64,000 bases of DNA from Pricia antarctica (GCF_900101815.1 NZ_FNAO01000005.1:310001-374000), one strand, 5' to 3'. Shown: positions 18,233-28,866, numbered from the stretch's first letter. The notes: generated by a model not told the origin, from the sequence alone. Program-made: numbers and translations.

Positions 18233-18282
18233 TAAAATCTTGTTTTATCCAAATATACCAAAAATTGGTAAATCAATCAAGT

Positions 18283-18903
18283 TCAGTTCGCTTTCAATGA
18301 CCCCTCAAAAGGAATCCGGTTCAAAATACTCCGTCCTAACGTGACCTCATCGGCATATTCAAGCTCGTCGCCTACGGCAATGCCCCGGGCGATGGTCGAG
18401 GTGTTGATATCAAGACCATCCAACTGCTTAAAGATATAGAAATTGGTCGTATCCCCTTCCATGGTAGAACTTAGTGCAAAAATAAGTTCTTTTATCTCGC
18501 CCTCCTTGGCCTTTTTAATCAAAGAAGAAATGGTCAGGTCATGTGGACCGATACCTTCCATCGGGGAAATTTTTCCTCCCAAAACATGGTATAGTCCTCT
18601 GTATTGACTCGTATTTTCAATGGCCATCACATCGCGGATATCCTCGACGACACAGACCAAAGTCCTATCTCGTTTGGGACTGGCACAGATCTCGCAAATG
18701 TCAACATCCGAAATATTATGACAGTTGGCGCAAAACTTTATATCCTTTCTTACGGTATCCAACGCAACGGACAATTTCGAGGTTTGGTCTTCAGGCTGCT
18801 TTAACAAGTGCAGCACCAAACGCAATGCGGTACGCTTACCGATACCCGGCAGCTGCGACATTTCGTAGACGGCGTTTTCCAGGAGTTTTGAAGAGAATTC
18901 CAT
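18283..18903 (-). CDS. recR: Recombination protein RecR
   Basis: A 206-residue RecR. I chose the ATG at 18903 ([15 protein letters not shown]), which matches family N-termini; an upstream ATG would add 15 atypical residues. It has a helix-hairpin-helix ([12 protein letters not shown]), a zinc finger with four cysteines (CANC...CEIC) and a Toprim domain with [12 protein letters not shown]. It works with RecO and RecF in gap repair. Confidence 0.95.
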   Translation of the reverse strand: MEFSSKLLENAVYEMSQLPGIGKRTALRLVLHLLKQPEDQTSKLSVALDTVRKDIKFCANCHNISDVDICEICASPKRDRTLVCVVEDIRDVMAIENTSQYRGLYHVLGGKISPMEGIGPHDLTISSLIKKAKEGEIKELIFALSSTMEGDTTNFYIFKQLDGLDINTSTIARGIAVGDELEYADEVTLGRSILNRIPFEGSLKAN

Positions 18904-19060
18904 ATTCCGCAAATTTACGATTTTACGGCAATTATCGAATACATTCACCAGAGGGTTTAAAAAATGTACGATTGGAAAAAAAAGACATCCTTAGAAGTCT
19001 GCAGGTGGACTAAAAACGAAACCACTGAGGTATATTAAAGAATATATCAAACCATATACA

Positions 19061-19087
19061 AAAAAAGCGGGGCGATGCCCCGCTTTT
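19061..19087. terminator. Bidirectional-looking terminator after susD
   Basis: A perfect GCGGGGC-GAT-GCCCCGC stem is flanked by an A-run on one side and a T-run on the other, 45 nt past the susD-like gene. Confidence 0.8.
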
Positions 19088-19131
19088 CAGCTAACTCACA
19101 TAAAACGAATTTAAACGAAGTTCCTCAAACC

Positions 19132-20667
19132 TTAGTAACCGGGGTTCTGCGTTAAATTCGGACTATTGATAATTTCCTGTTCAGGCAGTGGAAACAATAG
19201 GTGTTTCTCTTGCAAAGGCTGATCCGAGTTTAGGTTTACATGACCGACAAAGGCATCAAAGCCGCCTGTAGAAACATTATAGACTTGTCGCAATCGTACC
19301 ATATCGAACCAAGCTTTCATTTCGAAAGCGAGCTCATGCCACCGCTCCGTCCATACGGCCTCTCGGAATGATTGTGCGTTAAACGTACCCAAAGCTGGCG
19401 TATCGAGAGTGGCACGGTCACGTATGGCTTTCAAAGCGTCCCATGCGCCTTGAGTAGGTCCGTTCACTTCGTTTTCCGCTTCCGCGTAAATCAAGAGTAC
19501 TTCGGCATAGCGGAAAATCATGAGATTCAAATTATCCTTAGCTGTACCGGGAACACCTTCGGTACCATCTGCGGTGCGGTTAAAATATTTAAAAATATAC
19601 GGTTTTCCTAAATCGAATAGTTCCCCGGTACCATCGCGATAGTAACTGCTGTAGAACCAGCCTTCTCGATTTACCTTTCTCAAATCGGCATCATCATAGG
19701 AATTGTAGAAATCGATATCGGGGATGGTGCTGCCCGTTCCGGAAGGCCCACGGTAGGTTACCGGTTGAAAATTGGGGTACATATTGCCCATAGGGTTACT
19801 AGCGACCAAATCATTATACTGTAAGCTGAAAATATGCTCTCCCGTATTATTGAGGCTTTCGTCATGCAATTCGCCATAGGTATCAAAAAGGCGAAGAGGG
19901 CCGGCATTGTCAATGACTTCTTTCGCTTTTGCGGCGGCATCGGCATAGCGCCCCGTTTCGTTGAGCGGCTGGCCGGCCATAGTCAAATATACTTTGGCCA
20001 ATAAGGTTTTGACCGCCGCCTGACCAACTCTTCCACTTTCATCCGTCCAAGGGAGACCACCATTTTCGGCTTCGGTCAAGTCAGTAAGAATAAGGCCGTA
20101 AACCTCTTGTTGGGGTGCCCTTACCGGGGAAAAATCTTCGGAAGTGGCACTTTGTGGAAGCGTTATCAAGGGCACATCGCCCCAAATTCTGACGGCATAG
20201 AAATAGGCCCAAGCGCGAAGAAATTTCGCCTCGCTCAAAATCCTGTTTTTTTCCGCTTCATCCATATCGATTCCCGGAACATTCTCCAATACCAAATTGG
20301 CATTGGCAATGACCTGATAAATACCTCCCCACCAGTTTCTGACGTGAAGTGTATTGGCATCGAAAGAAAGGGAGTACAGATTGTTTAAATCTGAATTTTG
20401 GGCGGTCTCCGTGGTAGTGGTACCCGTTGGGGCCATTAAAAATTGCCAGTTGGAAGAAAAAATACCGGCACCATCGCCGACAAACCTAGCTTCGGCATAG
20501 ACAGCAGCAATGGCGGCCTGTGCATGCGTAGCCGTGGTGTAGAAGCTTTCGGGTTGCAAGTTCGAAGGATCCTGTTCGTCCAAAAAATCGGAACAACCCA
20601 CAGTGCTTATCAGCAGCACCGACAAGCCTAGAATCTTGTTTATATGTTGTCTTATATTATTTTTCAT
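19132..20667 (-). CDS. SusD/RagB-family nutrient-binding outer-membrane lipoprotein
   Basis: A 511-residue lipoprotein; lipobox Cys25 (STVGCSDFLDEQDP). The SusD N-terminal TPR-like helices include AKFLRAWAYFYAVRIWGDVPLI; the C-terminal SusD/RagB domain ends with the conserved LxFPLPxxEIxxNPxLxQNPGY. It binds a glycan or oligomer at the cell surface and forms a lid on the SusC channel encoded 30 nt upstream. The substrate cannot be read from the sequence; no glycoside hydrolase accompanies the pair in this window. Confidence 0.95.
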   Translation of the reverse strand: MKNNIRQHINKILGLSVLLISTVGCSDFLDEQDPSNLQPESFYTTATHAQAAIAAVYAEARFVGDGAGIFSSNWQFLMAPTGTTTTETAQNSDLNNLYSLSFDANTLHVRNWWGGIYQVIANANLVLENVPGIDMDEAEKNRILSEAKFLRAWAYFYAVRIWGDVPLITLPQSATSEDFSPVRAPQQEVYGLILTDLTEAENGGLPWTDESGRVGQAAVKTLLAKVYLTMAGQPLNETGRYADAAAKAKEVIDNAGPLRLFDTYGELHDESLNNTGEHIFSLQYNDLVASNPMGNMYPNFQPVTYRGPSGTGSTIPDIDFYNSYDDADLRKVNREGWFYSSYYRDGTGELFDLGKPYIFKYFNRTADGTEGVPGTAKDNLNLMIFRYAEVLLIYAEAENEVNGPTQGAWDALKAIRDRATLDTPALGTFNAQSFREAVWTERWHELAFEMKAWFDMVRLRQVYNVSTGGFDAFVGHVNLNSDQPLQEKHLLFPLPEQEIINSPNLTQNPGY

Positions 20668-20697
20668 GATCTCTATACTTTTAATGTTAACTTATAA

Positions 20698-23600
20698 TTA
20701 AATGCCCACTTGCAATCCTATCACAAAAGTGGTAGATCTCGGGTACTCATGCCATTTCATTCCTTGTGAAAATACATTGTTTCCCGCCCCCCCACGAATG
20801 GGTATAACCTCGGGGTCACCAATAAGTTCTTCATCGGTCAATAAAAAGAAGTTTTGGGTCGAGGCATAAATCCTAAGTTTATTGAGGTATAGGCGGTCAA
20901 GCAATTGCTGATTGAACGAGTAACCAACCATAAGGTTTCTACCCCGTAGAAAAGAGCCATCTTTGACCCAATGCGTATCTACGTTAGTTACATAACCGGC
21001 ACGGGTATCACGAACCTGGGCTATCGGGGTATCTTGATTATCGGGCGTCCATGCATTCAGTACCGTTCGATAGCTATTAGCAAGTGCCTGTCTATCCTCG
21101 CTGGAGTGCGTGTTCATATCCATAACATCGTTACCCCATGAATATTGGAGATCTAGGGTGAAATCAATTCCCTTATAGGTTATGCTATTTATGAAGCTTC
21201 CCTCGGCCGTTGGATAACCGTTTCCGATGATGCTTCTGTCCTCATCGTTGATGATTTTATCGTTATTGAAATCTTTGTACTTGATATCCCCCGGCAATAG
21301 GGTGAGGCCGTTTCGATAGCTTACAAAACTGGCGGCTTCCTCGGCCTCGTCCGTATTCCAAGTTCCCAAACGGGTAAGACCCCAGAATGCCCCGACGGGC
21401 TCGCCGATACGTATGATGTTCGTCTCATTGGTAATACCGGGGCCCCCTACTCCGAAAATATCAGATGGTGTAGCCAACGAAAGCACTTTGTTCCGATTCA
21501 TCGAAATATTAAAGGAAGTATTCCAAAGAAAATCATCGGTGACAATATTTCGAGTATTCAACGAAATCTCGAGTCCCTTATTTTCCATAGAACCTACATT
21601 TCTTCGTATGGTCGCATACCCGCTGGATTGTGGTACGGGCGCATCAAGCAGCATATCGGTGGTCTTTCTGTAATACACATCGGTCTCTATACTTATACGG
21701 TTATCGAAAAGACCAAGTTCAATGCCTAAATCATATTGAGCCGTTTTTTCCCATTTCAGATCCGGGTTCGCCAACCGGTTCAATCCTGTACCTCCCACAC
21801 GGTTTCCTCCCCAAATGGTCTGATAACCGGAACCGAGTAGGGAAAGTGATGCATAGGGAGGTATCTCTGAGTTACCCGTTAAACCATAACTGGTTCTTAG
21901 CTTTAAATTTGATATAGTTTGGCTGTCTTTCAAGAAGTTCTCATCGGATACCCGCCAAGCAAAGGCCGCAGAAGGGAAAAAGGAAAATTTGTTGTTATCA
22001 CCGAATTTTGATGAACCGTCGGCCCTTCCGGTCAACGTGAACAAGTATTTACCGTACAGGTTATAGTTAAGTCTACCGAAATAGGAATTCAGTGCTTCCC
22101 GCTGTGCGCTTGAATTGACTCCTAAATTATCCGAACCTGCTCCCAAATTATTATATCCTAAATAATCTGTTGGAAAGTTATTTGACTGCGCATTTACGTA
22201 AAGGGAATTCGATTGTTGCCAAGATAGGCCCAGTAATGCGTTCAACGAATTATTTTCGTTGATTTCCTTGGTATAGGTGAAATAATTCTCGATGGACCAG
22301 AACATTTCTCTATTACTACTTATAGAAGCAAAGGCTTGAGTGTTGCCTGCCAGTGTTCCATCACGGAATTCGGGATTTTCTTGTGTAATGACATTGGCAG
22401 CGACTACGGTTCGCATCTCAAGGTCTTTCGTAAAATTGACGTTTGAATAGACACTTCCGGTAGCGGTTTGGGTATTCAAGATATACTCTTGTCCGTCTAA
22501 CCGGTGAACGGAACTATAGGTACCTTCTGCAAAGGGGTAATCCCTATTATCGGCGAAAAGCCCCTCTCTCGGATGGCCGGCCGGGTAGCGAACGGGCAGG
22601 AACGGGAAATCCTCCACCATCCTACGCGGTACTTGGTCATTGGTATCGGCCAGATTTTCGGTCTGATAGTTGTAACTTAAAGAACCTCCGATCTTGACCC
22701 AATCCTTGATTTGGTCATCAATGGAAAAACGGCCCGAATAGCGTTTTTGATAGGTGTTCGTGAGAAGTCCCTGTTCGTCGTTGATTCCTAACGAGATGGC
22801 GTAGGTGGTTCTTTCGTTGCCTCCGGAAAAGCCCAATTGATGGTTCTGTGAAAGTCTGTGCTGCTGTATCTGGCGAGGCCAATCTGTATCATAAATTGCA
22901 TTTCCATCGCTATCGAACAATGGGGCTATTAGGGGATCTTGCCTTTTTAATCGGGGTTCGTATTGCGCATAATTTCCCGCGGCCCAACCTTCGGGATCGA
23001 ATTTTTGGGTATTTTCCCAAGATGTCTGTTCTACCTGTGCATATTCTTCGGCATTGAGTACATCGGCCAGATTTGGACCATATTCCTTAACATTATATTC
23101 GACATTATAGGTTATCCTACCCTGACCGGCCTGGCCTCTTTTGGTCGTTACCAAAATAACACCGTTGGCGCCCCTGGCGCCATAGATAGCAGTTGAGGAA
23201 GCATCCTTGAGTACTTCTATGGATACGACGTCGTTAGGATTCAAAAAATCGATTGCCGAACTGTACTGGTCCAAGTTACCTTGCGGTAGTTGCACCCCAT
23301 CGACGACATAAAGTGGGTTGTTCGACGAATTAATCGAGCTAAAACCTCTGATCCGTACATTGGTCTTGCCGCCCGGACGACCTGAGGTCGTGTTGACCTT
23401 TACGCCTGCCAACCTACCTGCCAGTGCCTGATTCAGCGATTGGGCCGGCCTTTCTTGCAGCTCTTCGGTACCGACCTGCCCGACCGCACCGGTAAGATCG
23501 GATTTTCTTGAACTACCATAGCCGATGAGCACCACCTCATCCAATTGGGCGGCGTCTTCTTCGAGCGTTGCGTTTATCTGGGACTTGCCGTCAACGGAAA

Positions 23601-23844
23601 TATTCAATGTCTTATACCCGATATAACTAATGACCAAAGTGGCATCATCATCTACATTGTTTAAGGCATAATTACCGTCAAAATCGGTTTGTGTACCGTT
23701 CGTGGTGCCTTTTACTAAAACGTTCGCGCCGGGCAAGGGGCCCGTTCCATCGGAAACTGTTCCGTTTACTGTTTGTCCTTTCGCGAGGCCAAAGCATAAA
23801 AATGCCCCGACCAAGAACAAACTTTTCATAAGTGTTCTCTTCAT
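20698..23844 (-). CDS. SusC/RagA-family TonB-linked outer-membrane transporter
   Basis: A 1048-residue SusC-like TonB-dependent transporter. It has a signal peptide (to about residue 23), an N-terminal carboxypeptidase-D-regulatory-like domain (about 24-105, GxVxDxxGPLPGANVLVKGT), the TonB-box/SusC signature DEVVLIGYGSSRKSDLTGA, a plug domain (about 120-228) and a 22-strand barrel. It imports the ligand held by the SusD protein. No adjacent sigma/anti-sigma pair or hybrid two-component regulator is present, so regulation is not evident. Confidence 0.96.
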   Translation of the reverse strand: MKRTLMKSLFLVGAFLCFGLAKGQTVNGTVSDGTGPLPGANVLVKGTTNGTQTDFDGNYALNNVDDDATLVISYIGYKTLNISVDGKSQINATLEEDAAQLDEVVLIGYGSSRKSDLTGAVGQVGTEELQERPAQSLNQALAGRLAGVKVNTTSGRPGGKTNVRIRGFSSINSSNNPLYVVDGVQLPQGNLDQYSSAIDFLNPNDVVSIEVLKDASSTAIYGARGANGVILVTTKRGQAGQGRITYNVEYNVKEYGPNLADVLNAEEYAQVEQTSWENTQKFDPEGWAAGNYAQYEPRLKRQDPLIAPLFDSDGNAIYDTDWPRQIQQHRLSQNHQLGFSGGNERTTYAISLGINDEQGLLTNTYQKRYSGRFSIDDQIKDWVKIGGSLSYNYQTENLADTNDQVPRRMVEDFPFLPVRYPAGHPREGLFADNRDYPFAEGTYSSVHRLDGQEYILNTQTATGSVYSNVNFTKDLEMRTVVAANVITQENPEFRDGTLAGNTQAFASISSNREMFWSIENYFTYTKEINENNSLNALLGLSWQQSNSLYVNAQSNNFPTDYLGYNNLGAGSDNLGVNSSAQREALNSYFGRLNYNLYGKYLFTLTGRADGSSKFGDNNKFSFFPSAAFAWRVSDENFLKDSQTISNLKLRTSYGLTGNSEIPPYASLSLLGSGYQTIWGGNRVGGTGLNRLANPDLKWEKTAQYDLGIELGLFDNRISIETDVYYRKTTDMLLDAPVPQSSGYATIRRNVGSMENKGLEISLNTRNIVTDDFLWNTSFNISMNRNKVLSLATPSDIFGVGGPGITNETNIIRIGEPVGAFWGLTRLGTWNTDEAEEAASFVSYRNGLTLLPGDIKYKDFNNDKIINDEDRSIIGNGYPTAEGSFINSITYKGIDFTLDLQYSWGNDVMDMNTHSSEDRQALANSYRTVLNAWTPDNQDTPIAQVRDTRAGYVTNVDTHWVKDGSFLRGRNLMVGYSFNQQLLDRLYLNKLRIYASTQNFFLLTDEELIGDPEVIPIRGGAGNNVFSQGMKWHEYPRSTTFVIGLQVGI

Positions 23845-24292
23845 GGTTATGGTTTTAAGTTAGTGTTAGCATAGGCATCGCTTAAATAATTGTTGGTCCC
23901 GTAAAATCTATTCTCGCATAACTTTCCCAAAAAGCTAAATAGCGCTTTTGGTGGTCAAGTAATCAACAAAATTGCGGGGAATCGCAAAGCTTTTTAATCA
24001 AAGCCCTGATTTTCAGAATGTACATCCTTCAAGCAAATGCTTAACATAATTTAACAGCATGAAAGTAGTTCGAAATCGATATAGTAATACTAAAATAATG
24101 TTAAATTACAGTTAATTTGTATCTTTTCTCCGTCAAAAAGTAATTTATACAGAAAAGGATTACACTTTACATATACCGCTACGCCTTACTTCCAAACCCT
24201 CTTTTTAAGTATAGCAATCTTAAATAAATTTTAAGAGAAATACCTAGCTTCTTACTCGACGTCTTCTTTTCGAAGATTACATTCTAAAAATT
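23845..24292. promoter_or_regulatory. Divergent intergenic region between susC and the symporter
   Basis: This is an AT-rich 448-bp region without a gene. A minus-strand promoter candidate for susC is TAGCTTTT (complement of 23930-23937) with TTG (complement of 23956-23958) 18 nt upstream, missing only the last G of the -7 consensus. No clear promoter for the symporter was found, although TATCTTTT near 24120 is a partial match. Confidence 0.4.
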
Positions 24293-25813
24293 ATGAATTG
24301 CATTTATATGCATTTCCTTAACTTCGACCCACCAAACACCAACCCTGTGAGCCTATACTTAGTCTTTTCCGTTATCGCTGCCTACTTCATCTTATTGATG
24401 GTCATATCGTATTTTACCTCCCGAAACAGTAGCGACGAATCGTTTTTTACCGGAGATCGCGAGTCGCCTTGGTTCTTGGTGGCCTTCGGTATGGTCGGTG
24501 CAGGGTTGTCGGGCGTAACTTTCGTGTCCGTACCGGGCATGGTAGGCAATAACTTCCTGTTTTTCTTTCAATTCGTATTGGGGAACGTGGTCGGCTATCT
24601 ATTCATCACATTTGTACTGGTACCCTTATATTATCGTATGCGATTGGTATCGATCTATTCGTACCTGAACGAACGTTTCGGAAGATATACGTATAAGACC
24701 GGCTCCCTTATTTTCTTGATTTCCCAATCTTTCGGGGCGGCATTACGGCTGTTGTTAGCTGCGAAAATACTGCAGTTCGCCTTTTTCGATAGGGTTGGCA
24801 TACCCTTCTTTATAACGGTTATCATCATCTTGTTGCTGGTCTGGCTATACACCAACAAAACCGGTATCAAGACTATTGTTTGGACGGATACCATGCAGAC
24901 CATGTTTCTCATAACTGGGGCCGTCGTGACCATTTATAGCATAACACAATCGCTCGACCTGTCATTTGCAGGATCGATTCGAGCGGTGACCGAACATGAA
25001 TATTTTCAGGTATTTAGTTGGGATGGACAATCGGGGAACAACTTCTATAAACAGTTTATCGCGGGTATCTTAATCGCCATTGCCATGATGGGACTGGACC
25101 AGAACATGATGCAAAAGACCTTGACCTGTAAAAATCAATGGGATGCCCAAAAGAATACCTTGACCTATAGTATGATCTTGGCCGCAACACAGTTTCTATT
25201 CTTGGGGCTGGGCGTTTTACTTTACATCTATGCCGAAAATAATGGCATCACCTTGCCCGTTGGCCCAGAAGGACAGTTTTTGGATACCGACACCCTCTTT
25301 CCCGCACTCGCCCTGAACCATTTGGGGCTAGTTGCAGGAATAAGTTTTTTACTGGGGATAATCGCCGCATCGTTTTCAAGTGTGGATTCTGCCTTAACAG
25401 CGCTTACCACATCATTTACTTACGATTTTTTGGATATTTCTAAAAAAACGGGAAACGAAAAGAAGAAGTATAAAAATTGGGTGTTGATCGGGTTTTCAGT
25501 AGTGCTGTTCCTCATCATTATGGCCTTTTCGGAAAGCCGTGGGGATGTGATTTCCTTGATTTTCAATGTAGCCGGATATACCTACGGACCTTTATTGGGC
25601 CTTTTTCTCTTCGGGATGTTTACGACTGTAAAAACCAAGGATAGATTTGTTCCTATGGTATGTATCTCCGCTCCCGTTCTTACCTATTTTCTGAGCTGGT
25701 ACTGTGCTTCAAAATTCGATTTTAATTTCGGGTTTATCAGTATTGCGGTAAATGGTACTTTGACGATTTTAGGATTGCTGTTGATACGAAGGAAAGTGAT
25801 TATTGAATCGTGA
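24293..25813 (+). CDS. Sodium:solute symporter (SSS family)
   Basis: A 506-residue multi-spanning inner-membrane protein with about 13 hydrophobic segments and SSS-family features, including GMVGAGLSGVTFVSVPG, RFGRYTYKTGSL and the SSVDSALTALTTSF segment of the sodium site. The true start may be the ATG six codons in (MHFLNFDPP). In Bacteroidota such symporters import sugars, sialic acid or uronates. Its position divergent from SusC/SusD suggests it takes the same substrate across the inner membrane, but this is inference. Confidence 0.92.
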   Translation: MNCIYMHFLNFDPPNTNPVSLYLVFSVIAAYFILLMVISYFTSRNSSDESFFTGDRESPWFLVAFGMVGAGLSGVTFVSVPGMVGNNFLFFFQFVLGNVVGYLFITFVLVPLYYRMRLVSIYSYLNERFGRYTYKTGSLIFLISQSFGAALRLLLAAKILQFAFFDRVGIPFFITVIIILLLVWLYTNKTGIKTIVWTDTMQTMFLITGAVVTIYSITQSLDLSFAGSIRAVTEHEYFQVFSWDGQSGNNFYKQFIAGILIAIAMMGLDQNMMQKTLTCKNQWDAQKNTLTYSMILAATQFLFLGLGVLLYIYAENNGITLPVGPEGQFLDTDTLFPALALNHLGLVAGISFLLGIIAASFSSVDSALTALTTSFTYDFLDISKKTGNEKKKYKNWVLIGFSVVLFLIIMAFSESRGDVISLIFNVAGYTYGPLLGLFLFGMFTTVKTKDRFVPMVCISAPVLTYFLSWYCASKFDFNFGFISIAVNGTLTILGLLLIRRKVIIES

Positions 25814-25849
25814 ATAGCGAATAGTTAATAGTTAATAGTTAATAGTTAA
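25812..25849. repeat. Heptanucleotide tandem repeat (TTAATAG)
   Basis: Just past the symporter stop codon the sequence repeats a 7-bp unit: TTAATAG in four near-perfect copies, preceded by two degenerate GAATAG units. Confidence 0.7.
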
Positions 25850-25928
25850 ATAAGATGTTTTTGCTAGACTTATAAACCAATAAACCGCTAACTTTCTTAA
25901 CCTTGATACTTAATGCTCGAACTAGTAT

Positions 25929-26288
25929 TCAGTATTGCCCCGTACCCAAGAGCACCAAGGTACAGGCCACTTCGACTTCTATCCCATTTTTTTTAAGGAT
26001 TTCATACAGTTCGGGATTTTCCGTACCGGGATTGAAAATGACGCGTTCCGGCTGCAGCTGTAGTATTTTATTGATGTATTCCGATTGGTGTTTTTTACCT
26101 ATATATAAGGTAACGGTGTGAATATCCTGGAAATCCTCGAAATCGGTCTTAATATCGACCTCTCGTATTGTACCCACCCGTAAACCGAAAGCTTCCGTTT
26201 TTATTCCTTTATCCAAAAGTCGATTTACCGCCAGGTTACTGTACCGCTCCGGTTTTAGGGAAGCTCCAAGAACAAGTGTTTTTTTCAT
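25929..26288 (-). CDS. CoA-binding domain protein
   Basis: A 119-residue single-domain Rossmann protein of the CoA-binding family (YccU type): MKKTLVLGASLKPERYSN at the N-terminus and the conserved VIFNPGTENPEL segment near the middle. The function of the family is unknown. It lies downstream of fabH on the same strand with a 66-nt gap that contains a short AT-rich TAAACTTATAAACTC sequence. Confidence 0.88.
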   Translation of the reverse strand: MKKTLVLGASLKPERYSNLAVNRLLDKGIKTEAFGLRVGTIREVDIKTDFEDFQDIHTVTLYIGKKHQSEYINKILQLQPERVIFNPGTENPELYEILKKNGIEVEVACTLVLLGTGQY

Positions 26289-26354
26289 ATATTAAATGCC
26301 GGGTGCTCGATGTTCAAAAAAATAAACTTCTAAACTTATAAACTCCTTCTGTTC

Positions 26355-27362
26355 TTACCATCTAATAATAGCACTGCCCCACGTGAACCCACTTCCGAAC
26401 GCGGCCAGAACCACCAAATCACCATCCTTAACTTTGCCGGTCTCCCAAGCTTCGGTTAGGGCAATGGGAATAGATGCTGCCGTAGTATTTCCGTATTTCA
26501 TTATATTGTTGAAGACCTGATCATCGCCAAGTTTAAATTTTTTCTGAATGAACTGCGAAATACGGAGATTGGCTTGATGCGGCACCAAAAGATCAATATC
26601 GGACGCTTGCAGATCGTTGGATTTCAGTCCTTCTATAATCACCTCACTGAACCGTACGACCGCGTTCTTAAAAACGAACTGTCCGTTCATATACGGGTAG
26701 TATGATTCGTCATCGGCATCATTATCGGCAATAATATCGGTGACCCAACGTTTGCCCATTCCCGGTGCAATGAGCGAAAGTTCTTCGGCATGCTGCCCCT
26801 CGGAATGCAGATGGGTCGATAAGATTCCTTTAGCATTATCTTCTTCCCTACTTAAAATGGCTGCCCCCGCCCCATCGCCAAAAATAACGGAAACGGACCT
26901 GCCCCTAGTACTCATATCCAATCCATGGGAGTGTAGCTCAGATCCTATGACCAATACATTTTTGTACATCCCGCTCTTGATATATTGATCGGCTACGGAT
27001 AGGGCATAAATAAAACCCGAGCACTGATTTCTGACATCGAGTGCCCCTACGGTCTTGATGCCCAGATCGCGCTGAACGAGCACCCCGGGACCGGGGAAAT
27101 AATAATCCGGACTCAAAGTCGCAAAAACGATAAAATCAATATCCTCTTTGTCGATTCCCGCGCGTTCAATGGCGATTTTTGCCGCTTTTACGCCCATCGA
27201 AGTGGTGGTGTCATCTCCCTTGATGACGTGTCGGCGCTCTTTGATTCCGGTACGTTCCTGAATCCATGCATCGTTGGTATCCATGATTTTAGCCAAATCG
27301 TCGTTGGTCACAACGTTTTCGGGCACGTAATACCCTAATCCGGTAATTTTTGAGTTGTACAT
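26355..27362 (-). CDS. 3-oxoacyl-ACP synthase III family (FabH-like)
   Basis: A 335-residue KAS III. The Cys-His-Asn triad is Cys114 (RNQCSGFIYAL), His262 (VPHQANLRI) and Asn292 (YGNTTAAS). Canonical FabH starts fatty acid synthesis by condensing acetyl-CoA with malonyl-ACP. Because it is not next to plsX, rpmF or other fab genes, it may be one of the FabH paralogues common in Flavobacteriia instead of the housekeeping copy. The active site is intact. Confidence 0.9.
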   Translation of the reverse strand: MYNSKITGLGYYVPENVVTNDDLAKIMDTNDAWIQERTGIKERRHVIKGDDTTTSMGVKAAKIAIERAGIDKEDIDFIVFATLSPDYYFPGPGVLVQRDLGIKTVGALDVRNQCSGFIYALSVADQYIKSGMYKNVLVIGSELHSHGLDMSTRGRSVSVIFGDGAGAAILSREEDNAKGILSTHLHSEGQHAEELSLIAPGMGKRWVTDIIADNDADDESYYPYMNGQFVFKNAVVRFSEVIIEGLKSNDLQASDIDLLVPHQANLRISQFIQKKFKLGDDQVFNNIMKYGNTTAASIPIALTEAWETGKVKDGDLVVLAAFGSGFTWGSAIIRW

Positions 27363-27535
27363 GATAGTGGTTCTTGAATTAGTATGCTATTCGATTAAAG
27401 GGAAGAAACTAAAGTAATCAATTTGATGGACATGAATTACAAAGCAGCTTATTTAAGCTATTTCAGAACGACAGGATGGCAGAAATTGACAGCAACTTTT
27501 GGGAAAAGAATCCCTAATCCGAAATAACCATATAC

Positions 27536-28849
27536 TTAAAGGGAAAGATATTTCTTATAATCGTTCACCTCTACCTGTGCTTTCAGGTCGTGCAGTAAAT
27601 TATAGAGCCCGAAAAAGGTTCGGTTCATATATAAGAAATGTTTGGAACCTCGGTTCCCGTTCATTTTCCGAATCTGGCTGTCTTTAGCGTAACGTTCGCT
27701 CAGGTCCGCAATTTTAGTCCAAAAATCATTGGCACCGAAATCGAATTGTGCTTCATTAAACGGCGAAGTAAAAAGGGTTAGCATTTCCTTAAAGAGTGCC
27801 TTGAAGAATTGGAGTTCTTCGGGGGAATCAGTTGAGGTCAAGATTTCCAATTCGTACATCTTTTCGGTAAATATAGTATCGTTTTCTATACTCTCCTTTT
27901 TTGCCAATTCGAAATAAGGCACGTAAAATTCGTCGGGTACCGCTTTAATACAGCCAAAGTCGATAGCGATCAAGGTCTCCTCTTCACTGACCAAAAAATT
28001 ACCGGGATGCGGGTCGGCATGTACCTTGCGTAAGCCATGTATTTGGAACATATAGAAATCCCATAGCGTTTGACCTAATTGGTTGCCCAGTTCTTGTGAG
28101 AAATCCGTTTTTGCGAATTCGCTGAGGTGTTGCCCGTGCATCCAATCCATCGTAATGATACGCTCACTGGATAACTGTTCATAGTATTTCGGGAAATCCA
28201 AATTCGGAATGATACTGCAGCTTTCCGTAATCTCTACACTTTGTTTTAGTTCGAGGATGTAATTGGTCTCCTCGACCAGCTTATTCTCTATTTCCTTAAA
28301 ATATTTGTCCGAATCTTTTCCCTTTAGGTTAAACATTCTGATGGCGATCGGTTTCACTAAAGCGAGATCGCTACTGATACTTTCAGCCACGCCAGGATAT
28401 TGTATTTTCACGGCCAATTCCTTCCCGTCTTTTGTCGCTTTGTGCACTTGCCCGATACTTGCAGCGTTTATAGAATCGCTTTCGAACGTATCAAAAAGAT
28501 CTTCGGGATATTTACCAAGATATTTCTTGAAAGTCTTGCGTACCAAGGGTGCGGAAAGTGGTGGAACGGAAAACTGTGAAAGGGAAAACTTCTCGACATA
28601 CGCCCGCGGCAAAAGATTTTTCTCCATGCTCAACATCTGGGCCACTTTGAGCGCGCTACCTTTCAGGGTTTTGAGTCCGTCATAAATATCACCGGCATTG
28701 TCTTCGTTAAGCTGGTCTTTGTTCAATTCGGGATTGACCAGTCTTTTTCCGTAATATTTCAGATAATTTCCACCGATCTTGGCACCAGTTGTAACCAATT
28801 TACTGGCGCGTTCGATTTTTCCGGTAGGTATCTTGTCGAGGGTTTTCAT
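27536..28849 (-). CDS. AarF/ABC1/UbiB-family atypical kinase
   Basis: A 437-residue ABC1 kinase-like protein. It has the KxGQ-type N-lobe motif in variant form (KVAQMLS), the catalytic-loop HADPHPGNF and the metal-binding IDFGC. UbiB relatives support quinone biosynthesis. It lies 17 nt after a TetR-like gene; the pair is likely an operon. In Flavobacteriia this gene pair is recurrent, and the function is unproven. Confidence 0.9.
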   Translation of the reverse strand: MKTLDKIPTGKIERASKLVTTGAKIGGNYLKYYGKRLVNPELNKDQLNEDNAGDIYDGLKTLKGSALKVAQMLSMEKNLLPRAYVEKFSLSQFSVPPLSAPLVRKTFKKYLGKYPEDLFDTFESDSINAASIGQVHKATKDGKELAVKIQYPGVAESISSDLALVKPIAIRMFNLKGKDSDKYFKEIENKLVEETNYILELKQSVEITESCSIIPNLDFPKYYEQLSSERIITMDWMHGQHLSEFAKTDFSQELGNQLGQTLWDFYMFQIHGLRKVHADPHPGNFLVSEEETLIAIDFGCIKAVPDEFYVPYFELAKKESIENDTIFTEKMYELEILTSTDSPEELQFFKALFKEMLTLFTSPFNEAQFDFGANDFWTKIADLSERYAKDSQIRKMNGNRGSKHFLYMNRTFFGLYNLLHDLKAQVEVNDYKKYLSL

Positions 28850-28866
28850 TGAAAGGTGTTCAGGGT

